Shown here one piece after another: positions 40,045-49,585 of a DNA stretch of 64,000 nucleotides. The stretch covers positions 62,001 to 126,000 of the forward strand of contig CAWEIK010000003.1 in NCBI GenBank assembly GCA_963809175.1, given 5' to 3'. This DNA is from JACCTU01 sp963809175. Lineage in GTDB: Bacteria; Actinomycetota; Thermoleophilia; Gaiellales; Gaiellaceae. Each line of letters opens with the position of its first letter. The first letter of the stretch is position 1. The position numbers and the translations under genes are program-made. The notes below the pieces were generated by a model. The model had not been told where the DNA came from and ran no database searches. It saw only the letters and a list, made by a program, of their open reading frames with translations.

Positions 40045-40074
40045 AAGAGGGGGAACCTCGGGTTCCCCCTCTTT
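40045..40074 (+). terminator. ssrA terminator
   Basis: A perfect 13-bp stem, AAGAGGGGGAACC (40045-40057) with GGTTCCCCCTCTT (40061-40073), loop TCG, then TTT. A canonical intrinsic terminator 9 bases after tmRNA. Confidence 0.85.
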
Positions 40075-40107
40075 CGATCTCCCCCATCCACCTGGAGCGG
40101 GCCTGGG

Positions 40108-40755
40108 TCAGATCCCCGCACGGGTGAACGTCACATGCGTGACTCCGCTGGGCGAGGAGGTGGCCTCGACCTCGTAGTCCTGCTCGATCCCCTCCAGTCC
40201 GTCCCAGATGCGTACGCCTCGGCCGAGCAGGATCGGAACGACCACGATGTGCATGTGGTCGACGAGCCCGGCTGCAAGGAAGTCGCGGATCATGGTCGGA
40301 CCCCCGCCGAGGCGCACGTCCTGGCCGCCCGCAGCCTCGCGGACCGTCTCGAGCGCCTCCGCAGGCGAAGCGTCGAGGAAGTGGAACGTCGTGCCGCCCT
40401 CCAACTCGATCGACGGGCGCGCGTGATGCGTGAGCACGAAGGTCGGTGTGTGGAACGGTGGGTTGGGACCCCACCAGCCCTTCCACTCCGGGTCCTCGTG
40501 CCATCCGGGCCAGCCGAACTTCCTGGCACCCATGATCTCGGCGCCGATCTCCGGACCGTGCTGCCGGGCGAAGGCGTCGTCGACGCCGCGGCTACCGCCG
40601 GGCTGGCCGACCATCTCGCCCCACCACCGGGTGGCGAACAACCACTCGTGCAGCCTCTCGCCGGCGTGGCCGAACGGTGCCTCAAGACTCTGACCTTCGC
40701 CGGTCGCGAAGCCGTCGAGCGAGATGGAGAAGTTGTGGACGCGTGTGAGAGACAT
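40108..40755 (-). CDS. Dihydrofolate reductase/RibD C-terminal domain family protein
   Basis: A 215-residue member of the RibD_C/DHFR-like family (NADPH-binding reductases, often with unknown substrate). It starts SLTRVHNFSISLDGFATGEG, the usual first strand; the family's nucleotide-binding part is VRLGGGPTMIRDFLAAGLVD, with the ending HIVVVPILLGRGVRIWDGL. The AGGAG seven bases before the ATG supports this start. It is convergent with ssrA and divergent from the LtrA remnant. Frame intact. Confidence 0.87.
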   Translation of the reverse strand: MSLTRVHNFSISLDGFATGEGQSLEAPFGHAGERLHEWLFATRWWGEMVGQPGGSRGVDDAFARQHGPEIGAEIMGARKFGWPGWHEDPEWKGWWGPNPPFHTPTFVLTHHARPSIELEGGTTFHFLDASPAEALETVREAAGGQDVRLGGGPTMIRDFLAAGLVDHMHIVVVPILLGRGVRIWDGLEGIEQDYEVEATSSPSGVTHVTFTRAGI

Positions 40756-40800
40756 CGTTCGACTCCTTCTGTCGGTCGAGCTTCGTCGGATCCGCTCAAC

Positions 40801-40806
40801 TATGAT
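40801..40806 (+). promoter_or_regulatory. -10-like TATGAT upstream of the LtrA remnant
   Basis: TATGAT matches 5 of 6 of TATAAT, 35 bases before the ATG at 40842; no -35 match at the right distance. Confidence 0.25.
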
Positions 40807-40841
40807 GGCGGCCCGGCTCGTTCATAGCTCCGCAAGGGCCG

Positions 40842-41032
40842 ATGACGACACGCGTCCGGCGCGTGCCCGACGCCGAGCATCGAGTCACGCCGCTCGAGCT
40901 CTTTTTCGACCTCGTTTTGTCTTCGGGATCACGCAGGTCACGAGCTTGCTCGTGCACGACTCGACGTCACTTCGGTGTCGGCCACCAAAGGGCTTGTACC
41001 CGCCGGCGAGCCCGGCCGGCGCGCGAGACTGA
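40842..41032 (+). pseudogene. Low-temperature-requirement A (LtrA) remnant
   Basis: Only the first ~40 residues of an LtrA-family membrane protein remain. TRVRRVPDAEHRVTPLELFF followed by DLV is the family N-terminus; after a shift near 40,915 the other frame reads FVFGITQVTSLLVHD, the expected continuation. The rest, several hundred residues with multiple membrane helices in full-length members, is absent; reading ends at 41032, 4 bases before the next gene. A large deletion has removed most of the gene. Confidence 0.65.
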
Positions 41033-41036
41033 AAGC

Positions 41037-42043
41037 ATGACGATCCCGGCCGGCGACGCCATTCCCTCCTCGGAGTGGCTCAGTAGGACGCTCGAGACGT
41101 CTCCCGCTTGGCCCCATGGTGCAGTACGGGTCGTGAGCGCGACGCGCATCGGCGTCGACTACGGCCTGAGCGGGCGAGTTCATCGTGTCGTGGCCGAGGT
41201 GCGGGGCGGCCGACGGGTTTCACTCGTCGTCAAACAGGACGACTCAGCGCAAATTGAGCGTGAGCTGCTCTTTCGCGGCCACTTCGGTGAACGTTTGCGC
41301 GGCTGCATTGCGGAGTGCTTCGGCGGCACGACTGACAACGAGTCCGACAGTGGAGTGCTCGTGCTCGAAGATGTCGTCCCCGCCCTGCAGGGCGACGTTC
41401 TTCGAGGGTGCACGCAGGCGCAAGCCGAAGCGGTTGTGCGTGCGCTGGCGCGTGTCCACGGAACGTCGTGGGAGGTTCAAGACGATCTGATTCCTTCCGA
41501 GCTTGCCGCGCTGGCGACCGACGCCGATGGTGCGGGATCGCTGGACGGATCGGCTCGGTCGCGCGCGCGAGCGGTTCCCGGAGATCCTGAGCCCGGGTGC
41601 TCTGCGCCGAGCTTCGTGATCTTCCGGAGGAGGTCGAGCACGCCGTCGAACAGCTGACGCGAGGTCCGGCTTCCTGGATCCACGTCGACGCCCACCTCGA
41701 CAACGTTCTCTGGCGACCGGACGGCACGGCTGTGCTGCTCGATTGGTGCAACGCCGCGATCGGCCCGCCAATTGTCGATCTTGCCCGTTTCCTGACGGAG
41801 GGCGTCGTCGACGTGGCGCAGCCCGAGCGACTCACTGCTCTCTTGTCGACCTATGCGGATGAGCTACGAGCTCACGGGCCTCGGGTGGAGCTGATCGAGC
41901 AGAAGGCAGCGTTCTCGCTTGCGCTGCGACCGCTCTTGCAAGGCGTCGTCGGCTGGGCGGGGCGTGAGGATCTCGAGCCGGCCGGCCGGACTGCAGCGCT
42001 CTGTGAACACTTCCTTCGGAGTTTGTGCGACTGGTCGGGGTGA
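41037..42043 (+). CDS. APH-type phosphotransferase, frame broken
   Basis: A kinase-like phosphotransferase (aminoglycoside/choline kinase fold). The N-lobe is visible as LSGRVHRVVAEVRGGRRVSL then VVKQDDSAQIERELLF (nucleotide Lys and Glu). The catalytic Brenner motif is SWIHVDAHLDNVLWRPDG (HxDxxxxN) and the metal Asp is in VLLDWCNAAIGPPIVDLARF. The two lobes are in different frames: breaks occur between about 41,520 and 41,600, with RWTDRLGRARERFPEIL in the third frame between. The ATG at 41037 lies right after the LtrA remnant. Substrate unknown; about 335 residues when repaired. Confidence 0.75.
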
Positions 42044-42045
42044 AA

Positions 42046-42081
42046 CGAGTCCGGCCCTCTCTTCGCAAAGGGCCGGACTCG
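42046..42081. terminator. Bidirectional terminator
   Basis: Perfect 13-bp stem CGAGTCCGGCCCT (42046-42058) / AGGGCCGGACTCG (42069-42081), between convergent genes; ACTTGTTG follows on the + side. Confidence 0.7.
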
Positions 42082-42091
42082 ACTTGTTGCG

Positions 42092-42587
42092 CTACGCGAG
42101 GTAGGCGCAGAGCTCCGGGTTGATGTCGAGATCCCACCGCGGGGTGGCGAACGGAACCGTCTCCGTGCCGGCAGGGTCGACGTGGAAGACGATCCGGCCG
42201 ACCTGCGTGGCGACCGGCCCCTGGCCGCGGGCGATGAACAGCCGCTCGCGGCCGGCGACGACCTGCGTGATCGAGCCGTCCGGGAAGTACTCGGTGAAGA
42301 CCGGGCCGCCGAGGACGGACGCGATCGACTTGCCGTTCGCGGGGTTCGTCCACGTCACCGTGAACGCGCGCTCGACGTGCCACCGTTCGCGGACGAGCGG
42401 CGCCGCTTTCGTCGAGGTACTGCCAGGCCGTGAACACGCCCTCGGAGTGCACGAGGACGGGGAAGCCGCAGACGCCGATCGTGCTCGTCCGGTCGATGTT
42501 CGTGTGCGTCACGACGTCCGGCGGGGCGGCAAGGGCCGCTGGAGCCAGCATGAGCGCTGCCAGGATGGCGGCGACGAGGAGTCGCAA
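42092..42587 (-). CDS. Secreted hypothetical protein, frame broken
   Basis: A small exported protein I do not recognise. The TTG at 42587 is chosen because AAAGGAG lies 7 bases upstream; it gives a clean signal peptide (RLLVAAILAALMLAPAALAA). Longer readings to an ATG at 42617 are possible. The mature part begins PPDVVTHTNIDRTSTIGVCG. After a break near 42,400 it continues in a second frame: TWTNPANGKSIASVLGGPVF, then VVAGRERLFIARGQGPVATQ and ends DLDINPELCAYLA. There are two Cys residues (IGVCGF and ELCAYL) that could pair. About 165 residues. Confidence 0.65.
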
Positions 42588-42653
42588 GAGGTGCTCCTTT
42601 CTCGAGGAGGCGGTCATACGTTCAACCGCTGTGACGCTATGACGAAGCCGAAG

Positions 42654-43208
42654 TTAGGCGCCGGCTCGGCGGGCCCGGAACGCCTGGTGCGCCGCCCGGT
42701 CGGCGCAGAGCCGGCAGCAGTACCGGCGCACGCCGCTCCGGGTCCGGTCGATGAAGACGCACCGGCACGGCCCGGCGTCGCAGCGGCCGAATCGGTGCCA
42801 GCGGCCCGCGGCGATCTCCTCGAGTAGGCCCCGCGCGGCGAGCGCGTCGGCGAACGCCCGGATCGGCAGGCCCGGGCGGTCGTAGCGGAACTCTGAGCCG
42901 CCGTCCCGGCGGGCGAGCCACGGCTGCGCGCTCGCTCCGGCGAGGATCGTGTTCAGCTCGGCGACCGCCGTCTCCTCGTTCGCGGCGTCCCAGGCTCGCG
43001 AGAGGCGCCCTCGGAGGCCGCGCAGCGACTCGACGTCCTCCTCGCCGGCGGCGCGCTCCGCGTCGGTGAGGCCGTGCCGGGCCATGAAGCGACGCACGAA
43101 GCCGACGTCGCTCAGGCACTCGGGGTCGGGCTCGAGCTCGTCCCACGTGTTGAGCAGACGGATCGCGAAGGCGGTGCCGTCACCGGGCTCGAACTCGGCG
43201 TCTGCCAT
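42654..43208 (-). CDS. CGNR zinc-finger/ABATE-domain protein
   Basis: A putative stress-response transcriptional regulator of the ABATE-CGNR family. The N-terminal ABATE part starts GTAFAIRLLNTWDEL and includes RHGLTDAERAAGEEDVESLR. The C-terminal zinc knuckle is WHRFGRCDAGPCRCVFIDRT then GVRRYCCRLCADRAAHQAFR: four or more Cys. The usual C-G-N-R tetrad is altered (CCRL in place of CGNR-type), which is within family variation. Intact frame, 184 residues. Confidence 0.8.
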   Translation of the reverse strand: MADAEFEPGDGTAFAIRLLNTWDELEPDPECLSDVGFVRRFMARHGLTDAERAAGEEDVESLRGLRGRLSRAWDAANEETAVAELNTILAGASAQPWLARRDGGSEFRYDRPGLPIRAFADALAARGLLEEIAAGRWHRFGRCDAGPCRCVFIDRTRSGVRRYCCRLCADRAAHQAFRARRAGA

Positions 43209-43244
43209 GGCGCCAGTGTAGAGCCGGTCAGACGCTCGGGGGCG

Positions 43245-44330
43245 CTACGGCGCTGACGCGGGTGGGCCCAACGCCGCGCGCGCGGCCTCGACCTGCTCGC
43301 GGCGCGACTTCGTCAGCTCCTGGATGAAGATCTGGATCGTCGCCGCAAGCGGGACGGCAGTGAGCGCGCCGAGCACGCCGAGCAGCGCTCCGAACAGCGT
43401 GACGGCGACGATGATGAAGAACCCGGAGAGATTGACCGCCTTGCCCTGGATCTTCGGCGTGAGCACGTTGTTCTCGATCTGCTGGTAGACGAGCAGCACG
43501 ACGAGCATGATGATCGCCGCGGTCAGCCCTTCCTCGGCCCAGAGCGCCGGGACGAGGATGAAGCCGGAGATGGTCGCGCCGAGGTTGGGGATCATGTCGA
43601 GCAGCCCCGCGATCACTCCGAGCGCGAGCGCGTAGCTCGAACCGAGCAGCCAGGCGGTGAGCCCGAGTGTCGTGCCGGCGATCACCGCGATCACCACGAC
43701 GCCGATCGCCCAGCGGGAGACGGCCGTCGTGACGCGTTCCCAGATCGCGAGCCAGCGGTCGTCCTCGCCCGGCATGAGCACGCTTGCCAACGACCGTTTC
43801 ATGTTCGCGACGTCGCTGAGCAGGAAGATGCAGATGAACAGAATCGTGAAGGCGGCGAGGAAGACCGAGAAGAAGTCCCCGGCGATGCCGAGCACTTTCG
43901 AGATGGCGTTCGGCACCGACGCCGCGACCTTCTCGGCGCCGGACTGCACGTTCTCGCCCGCCCCGCCCGAGTCGATTCCCGACAGTTCGTCGGAGCTTCT
44001 CAGCTGCTCGACCGTTGCCGGCAGGTCTTGAAGGAAGTCGCGCACGCCCCCCACCATGGGGGCCAGGAAGAGGAGGCCGATGACGAGGATCGCGACCGCG
44101 GCGCCGAGCACCGTGACCGTCGCGGCGAGACCGCGAGACATTCCCGTCTTCGCCATCACCAGCCGAACCGGGTACTCGAACACGAGCGCCAGGAAGATGC
44201 CGACGAAGATGATCAGGAACGTGGAGCCGATCGCGATGAATGCCGCCATCACGCCGACTGCCGCAGCCACGATCAGGACGGTCCGAATCGGCAGCAGCAG
44301 CTCGACCCGCTTCGACTCGCGCGACTCCAT
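43245..44330 (-). CDS. AI-2E family transporter (UPF0118 permease)
   Basis: A membrane protein of 361 residues with about eight helices. Characteristic segments: VLIVAAAVGVMAAFIAIGST (helices 1-2), a central extracellular/soluble loop (DFLQDLPATVEQLRSSDELS), helices with IVVIAVIAGTTLGLTAWLLG, GVIAGLLDMIPNLGATISGF (the conserved Pro-Asn/Gly-rich motif) and QQIENNVLTPKIQGKAVNLS. Members export signalling molecules or ions; the substrate cannot be told. The gene lies downstream of icd and a TOPRIM-domain gene on the same strand (17-base gap), possibly one operon. The name refers to the family, not to proven AI-2 export. Confidence 0.88.
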   Translation of the reverse strand: MESRESKRVELLLPIRTVLIVAAAVGVMAAFIAIGSTFLIIFVGIFLALVFEYPVRLVMAKTGMSRGLAATVTVLGAAVAILVIGLLFLAPMVGGVRDFLQDLPATVEQLRSSDELSGIDSGGAGENVQSGAEKVAASVPNAISKVLGIAGDFFSVFLAAFTILFICIFLLSDVANMKRSLASVLMPGEDDRWLAIWERVTTAVSRWAIGVVVIAVIAGTTLGLTAWLLGSSYALALGVIAGLLDMIPNLGATISGFILVPALWAEEGLTAAIIMLVVLLVYQQIENNVLTPKIQGKAVNLSGFFIIVAVTLFGALLGVLGALTAVPLAATIQIFIQELTKSRREQVEAARAALGPPASAP

Positions 44331-44347
44331 CGGGCGAATCTACCCCC

Positions 44348-44893
44348 TCAGGTTCCCGTGTGAGCCAGGACCAGGTCGAGCGGCCGTGGGACGTCGTCGA
44401 GGTCGAGCGCCTCGACGAGGTAGCGCGCGTAGCGGATCTTCCGCCTGCCGCCGCTGCCCATGAAGCGCCGGAGCTGGTCCTCGACCGGCCGGCCCTGCCA
44501 CTGAGGCTGCTTCTGCAGCGTGCGGAACGAGCCGAGGTCGCCTTGCGCCTCGACGACGCGTTGGACCGCGTCGGCGCCGAGGGACCGGATCAACTCGGAC
44601 TCCAGGTCCGCCGTGCACACGTAGAAACCGAGCTGTTCCAGATCGTCGCGCGTGAGGTCCGAACCGAGCCCGGCTCGTTCGAGTGCGCGCCGGAACTCGC
44701 CCTCCTCCGCGGCGTCGCAGAGACCCGCGAGGCGGACGTCGAGCCCCTGCGGGCCGAACCGCTCGAGGAACCTCGCGATCGACTGCGCGCCCCCGATCGC
44801 GAGGACGGACACGCCCTCGGCGTCGAGATCCCGACCGCGGCGCTCCGCGAGCGTCTCGAGCGCCTGCTGGTCACTGAGCCCCTCGACGAGCAC
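44348..44893 (-). CDS. TOPRIM-domain protein
   Basis: A small protein of about 181 residues starting at GTG 44893 (MLVEGLSDQQALETLAERRG). The TOPRIM strand VVLVEGLSDQQALE gives the conserved Glu, and LAGLCDAAEEGEFRRALERA matches the DxD-type (here D-AAE) region, though the second acidic pair is degenerate. Such stand-alone TOPRIM proteins are OLD-type or DUF homologs acting on nucleic acid. The C-terminus is basic (FMGSGGRRKIRYARYLVEAL). No function known. The start 32 bases after the icd stop is the first workable start; the reading frame is otherwise open back into icd. It is followed by the AI-2E transporter. Confidence 0.7.
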   Translation of the reverse strand: MLVEGLSDQQALETLAERRGRDLDAEGVSVLAIGGAQSIARFLERFGPQGLDVRLAGLCDAAEEGEFRRALERAGLGSDLTRDDLEQLGFYVCTADLESELIRSLGADAVQRVVEAQGDLGSFRTLQKQPQWQGRPVEDQLRRFMGSGGRRKIRYARYLVEALDLDDVPRPLDLVLAHTGT

Positions 44894-44925
44894 GACGGCA
44901 CGCGGGTCGCCGCCCTCGACCAGCG

Positions 44926-46167
<1,242 letters not shown>

Positions 46168-46172
46168 TCGCC

Positions 46173-46178
46173 TACTTT
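46173..46178 (+). promoter_or_regulatory. Probable -10 element for aceK
   Basis: TACTTT (TANNNT) within the 17-base divergent gap ends 6 bases before the aceK GTG. With so little room, icd and aceK promoters must overlap each other's coding sequence. Confidence 0.35.
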
Positions 46179-46184
46179 TCGCTC

Positions 46185-47912
46185 GTGGAAGGAAGAACGA
46201 TCGCTGAGGCTATCGCAGCCGTCCTGATCGAAGGCTTCAACCGGCACTACCGGCTCTTCCGGGAGACGAGCGCCCAGGCGAAGTCGCGCTTCGAGCGCGC
46301 AGCGTGGGCAGAGGTGCAGCTTGCGGTGCAGGAGCGAATCCGCTTCTACGACGAGCGCGTCCGCGAGAACGTCCAGCGGCTGCGCACCGAGTTCGACCTC
46401 GACGCGCTCGACGCCGTCGCCTGGCGCGAGGTCAAGCTCCGCTTCATCGGGCTCCTCGTCGACCACCACCAGCCCGAGCTGGCCGAGACGTTCTTCAACT
46501 CGGTGATCACGCGCATTCTCCGTCGCACGTACTCCGACAACGAGCTGATCTTCGTCCGCGCGACGATCTCGACGGAGCAGATCGAGTCCGACCCGCCGAT
46601 CTACCGCAGCTACTACCCGGGCGCGAGCGGTCTCCGGGAGTGCTTCGTCCGCGTCTTCCGCGACTTCGGCTGGAGCGTCCCGTTCGCCGACCTCGAGCGC
46701 GACGTCGACCGCCTCCTCGCGGCTGTCGGGGAGCCGTTCGCGCACGTCGAGCCGAATCGCCAGCTCCAGGTGCTCGGCTCGGCCTTCTATCGAAACAAGG
46801 CCGCGTACGTGCTCGGGAAGCTCGTGAACGGGCACGACGAGCTGCCGTTCGCCGTCCCGGTCCTCCACGACGAGGACGGCCGGCTCGCCCTCGACGCGAT
46901 CGTGCTCGAGGAGGAGCGGATCGGCGTGCTCTTCTCGCTCTCGCGCACGTACTTCATGGTCGACATGGAGGTGCCGTCGGGCTACGTCGACTTCCTCAGG
47001 ACGATGACGCCGACGTGGGCGCGGGCCGACCTGTACCGGATGATCGGGCTGGGGAAGCAGGGCAAGACGCTCTTCTATCGCGACCTGCTCCAGCATCTGC
47101 ACCACTCCGAGGACGTGTTCGTCGAGGCGCTCGGGGTGCGCGGCAAGGTGATGCTCGTGTTCACCCTCCCGTCGTACCCGTACGTCTTCAAGGTGATCAA
47201 GGACGTCTTCGGCCCCGGGAAGGACACCGATCGCGCGACCGTGCGCTCGAAGTTCGAGCTGGTCAAGTACGTCGACCGCGTCGGGCGGCTGGCCGACACG
47301 CTCGAGTTCACCGCGCTGGCGCTGCCCTTCGAGCGCTTCTCCCCGGAGCTGCTCGGCGAACTGCGTGCGCTCGCGCCGTCGATGATCGAGGTGGACGGCG
47401 ACAGCCTCGTGATCAACCACTGCTACGTCGAGCGACGGATGACGCCGCTCAACATCTACCTCGACCGGGCAACGCCCGACGAGGTCGAGCCCGCGGTGCT
47501 CGAGTACGGAAACGCGATCCGCGATCTCGCGATCGCCAACATCTTTCCGGGTGACCTGCTCTGGCGGAACTTCGGCGTCACGCGCGACGGGCGCGTCGTC
47601 TTCTACGACTTCGACGAGCTCGAGTACCTGACCGACGTGAACTTCCGCAGGATTCCCGCCGCGCCGAACCCGGAGGCCGAGCTTTCGAGCGAGCCCTGGT
47701 ACGGCGTCGTCCGCAACGACGTCTTCCCCGAGGAGTTCGCGACGTTCCTGCTCGGTGACCTGCGGCTCCGCGAGCCCTTTCTCCGTCACCACGCCGACCT
47801 CCTCGAGCCGGAGTTCTGGCAGGAGTGCCAGCGCCGCGTCGAGGCGGGGGAGATCGTCGACTTCTTCCCGTACCCCGAGTCGCTGCGGTTCGGCAACCAC
47901 GGCGCGCATTGA
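46185..47912 (+). CDS. aceK: Isocitrate dehydrogenase kinase/phosphatase AceK
   Basis: AceK phosphorylates and dephosphorylates Icd to divert isocitrate into the glyoxylate shunt. The 575 residues match the family length. The N-terminal helical regulatory domain starts TIAEAIAAVLIEGFNRHYRL. The kinase part has the P-loop/Lys segment VRGKVMLVFTLPSYPYVFKV then IKDVFGPGKDTDR, ERRMTPLNIYLDRATPDEVE in the hinge, and the catalytic/metal Asp in GDLLWRNFGVTRDGRVVFYD and FDELEYLTDVNFRRIP. The frame is intact. It sits head to head with icd, its substrate, so the function is strongly supported. The family is best known from proteobacteria. Confidence 0.95.
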   Translation: MEGRTIAEAIAAVLIEGFNRHYRLFRETSAQAKSRFERAAWAEVQLAVQERIRFYDERVRENVQRLRTEFDLDALDAVAWREVKLRFIGLLVDHHQPELAETFFNSVITRILRRTYSDNELIFVRATISTEQIESDPPIYRSYYPGASGLRECFVRVFRDFGWSVPFADLERDVDRLLAAVGEPFAHVEPNRQLQVLGSAFYRNKAAYVLGKLVNGHDELPFAVPVLHDEDGRLALDAIVLEEERIGVLFSLSRTYFMVDMEVPSGYVDFLRTMTPTWARADLYRMIGLGKQGKTLFYRDLLQHLHHSEDVFVEALGVRGKVMLVFTLPSYPYVFKVIKDVFGPGKDTDRATVRSKFELVKYVDRVGRLADTLEFTALALPFERFSPELLGELRALAPSMIEVDGDSLVINHCYVERRMTPLNIYLDRATPDEVEPAVLEYGNAIRDLAIANIFPGDLLWRNFGVTRDGRVVFYDFDELEYLTDVNFRRIPAAPNPEAELSSEPWYGVVRNDVFPEEFATFLLGDLRLREPFLRHHADLLEPEFWQECQRRVEAGEIVDFFPYPESLRFGNHGAH

Positions 47913-47932
47913 CCCGCGTCGTCGGTGCGGGA

Positions 47933-47938
47933 GATACT
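47933..47938 (+). promoter_or_regulatory. Possible -10 element
   Basis: GATACT ends 6 bases before the GTG at 47945; no Shine-Dalgarno is seen. Confidence 0.25.
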
Positions 47939-47944
47939 CCGCCC

Positions 47945-48350
47945 GTGCGCGACGGCAACGGCCCCGAGACGCTCGCTGCGCTCCTCATCGGGTGGGGGGT
48001 CAACGTCGTGGCGCTGCTCGTCGTCGACTCGCTCTTCGACGGCGTCGAGATCGGGCTCTGGGGCAGCGTGCTGATCGGTGCTGCGGTGCTCGGGATCGCG
48101 AACGCGGTCGTCAAGCCCGTGCTTGCACTGCTCACGTTGCCGCTCATCCTGCTCACGCTCGGGCTCGCGTACTTCGCGATCAACGTCCTGATGCTCGCGC
48201 TCGCCGAGTGGGTCGCGCCCGACTTCTCGATCGACGGGTTCTGGACCTACGTCGGGGCGACGATCGTCGTCTGGCTCGTGAACTGGATCCTGAACAGCCT
48301 GCTCGGCTCGCTGTTCGGCGGGCGCGAGCACGCGCCGGGTCGTCGTCTAG
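47945..48350 (+). CDS. Phage-holin-family-IV-like (YkvA/YvlD-type) membrane protein
   Basis: A small protein of about 130 residues with four hydrophobic helices: LAALLIGWGVNVVALLVVDS, WGSVLIGAAVLGIANAVVKP, LLTLPLILLTLGLAYFAINV, and YVGATIVVWLVNWILNSLLG. The NAVVKPVLALLTLPLILLT segment is typical of the YvlD/'phage holin family' proteins, whose role is unknown. The frame runs on past 48350 into the next gene; a single extra G near 48,318 would end it at TAG 48348-48350, which is the expected length. The GTG start is 32 bases after aceK. Confidence 0.75.
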
Positions 48351-48366
48351 CCGACGATCGAGACCG

Positions 48367-49034
48367 GTGGAGCCCGAGCTCGACGATCTGCTCGCGCGAG
48401 GCGCGAAGCCGACCCGGAGGCGCTCGGCCTCGTGCTCTTCGGATCGGCGGCCGCGGGCTCTGCGCACGAGGAGTCCGACCTCGACGTGTACTACGTCGTC
48501 CGCACCGACCCACCGCCGCCGCGCTCCCGCCGCGGACGGCTCGAGCTGATCCCGACGACCCTGCGGCTGATGGGCGAGCGCCCCGGACTGGCTCAAGCCG
48601 GCGCTCGCCTACGCGAAGGTGCTGTGGGACTCGACGGGCGAGATCGCGCCGATCGTCGCCGCGGCGCAGACCGTCACCCGCGAGGAGACCGCCGAGCTCT
48701 ACGACGGCTACCTGAACGACTTCTACCGCTCGATGAAGACCTGGCGACGCGGGCTCGAGTTGCCCGCGCGGATCGAGTGCGGTCGCTCGCTGCGCTTCCT
48801 CGGGGAGTTGCTGTTCGCGCTCGACGGTCGGCGCGCGCCGTACCCGAAGGAGTGGACGGGCCAGCTCGGTGTGCTCGAGCCGTTGATCCTCGAGGTCGCA
48901 CGAACTGCGGATCCGAAGCTCCAGCAAGAGCTCTGCATCCGGGTCGAGCAGCTCGCGACGACGCGCGGGTATCGGGACGTCTACGACGGCTGGGACGGCG
49001 ACATCGACCGCGTGCTGGCATTCCGTTCGAGTGA
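48367..49034 (+). CDS. Nucleotidyltransferase-domain protein, frame broken
   Basis: A polymerase-beta-type nucleotidyltransferase. After a GTG start (EPELDDLLARG) the catalytic motif is GLVLFGSAAAGSAHEESDLD followed by VYYVV: GSxxxG...DxD. The later helical part is WLKPALAYAKVLWDSTGEIA, then RTADPKLQQELCIRVEQLAT, ending near VLAF. These pieces lie in different frames with at least two breaks (about 48,400 and 48,590), and the exact 3' end is uncertain; the next gene begins at 49031. About 220 residues when repaired. It may be a stand-alone antitoxin-like or kanamycin-nucleotidyltransferase-type protein; substrate unknown. Confidence 0.68.
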
Positions 49035-49585
49035 GGCCGGCGCTCGCGATCAACGTCGCGCTCAAGCTCGCGCTCGTCGCCGCGCTGATGTTCGGAGCGT
49101 TCTCCGGCCTGGAGCGATTCGAGGGCAAGGCCTTCGGCGCCCGGCTGATCGCGTACCCGCTGGCGACGCTCATCGTTCCGGTGGCCTGGTGGCTCGGGTC
49201 CCGGCGACCGCCGTACCCGTACGCCGCGGACATCCTCTTCACGCTCCCGTTCCTGATCGACACGCTCGGGAACGTGTTCGACCTCTACGACACGATCGTC
49301 TGGTGGGACGACGCGAACCACTTCGTCAACTGGGGGCTGCTCACGGCCGCGTTCGGCCAGTTCCTGCTCCGCCTGAGGCTGGGCGCGCTGAACACGTTCG
49401 CGCTGGCGGTCGGCTTCGGCGCGGTCACCGCGGTCCTGTGGGAGTTCGGCGAGTACTTCGCGTTCATCCGCGATTCGCCCGAGCTGGACACGGCCTACAC
49501 GGACACGCTGGGCGACCTCGCGCTCGGCCTCGCCGGCTCGACGGTGGCGGCACTCGTCACGGTGGGCTTACGGCGCCGCCTATGA
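49031..49585 (+). CDS. Multi-pass membrane protein (DUF2238-like)
   Basis: An 184-residue integral membrane protein. It starts with GTG and has about five hydrophobic segments: LALVAALMFGAFSGLERF, LATLIVPVAWWLGSRRPPYP, ADILFTLPFLIDTLGNVFD, NTFALAVGFGAVTAVLWEFG and LGDLALGLAGSTVAALVTVG. The polar cluster LYDTIVWWDDANHFVNWG and ELDTAYTDTLGDL resembles DUF2238 membrane proteins of unknown function. Its stop overlaps the next ATG. Confidence 0.7.
   Translation: MRPALAINVALKLALVAALMFGAFSGLERFEGKAFGARLIAYPLATLIVPVAWWLGSRRPPYPYAADILFTLPFLIDTLGNVFDLYDTIVWWDDANHFVNWGLLTAAFGQFLLRLRLGALNTFALAVGFGAVTAVLWEFGEYFAFIRDSPELDTAYTDTLGDLALGLAGSTVAALVTVGLRRRL

Noticed and set aside
48619..49581. N-terminal extension of the prolyl oligopeptidase
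   Set aside because: The upstream frame overlaps the nucleotidyltransferase and the membrane protein genes; the ATG at 49582 gives a normal family start.
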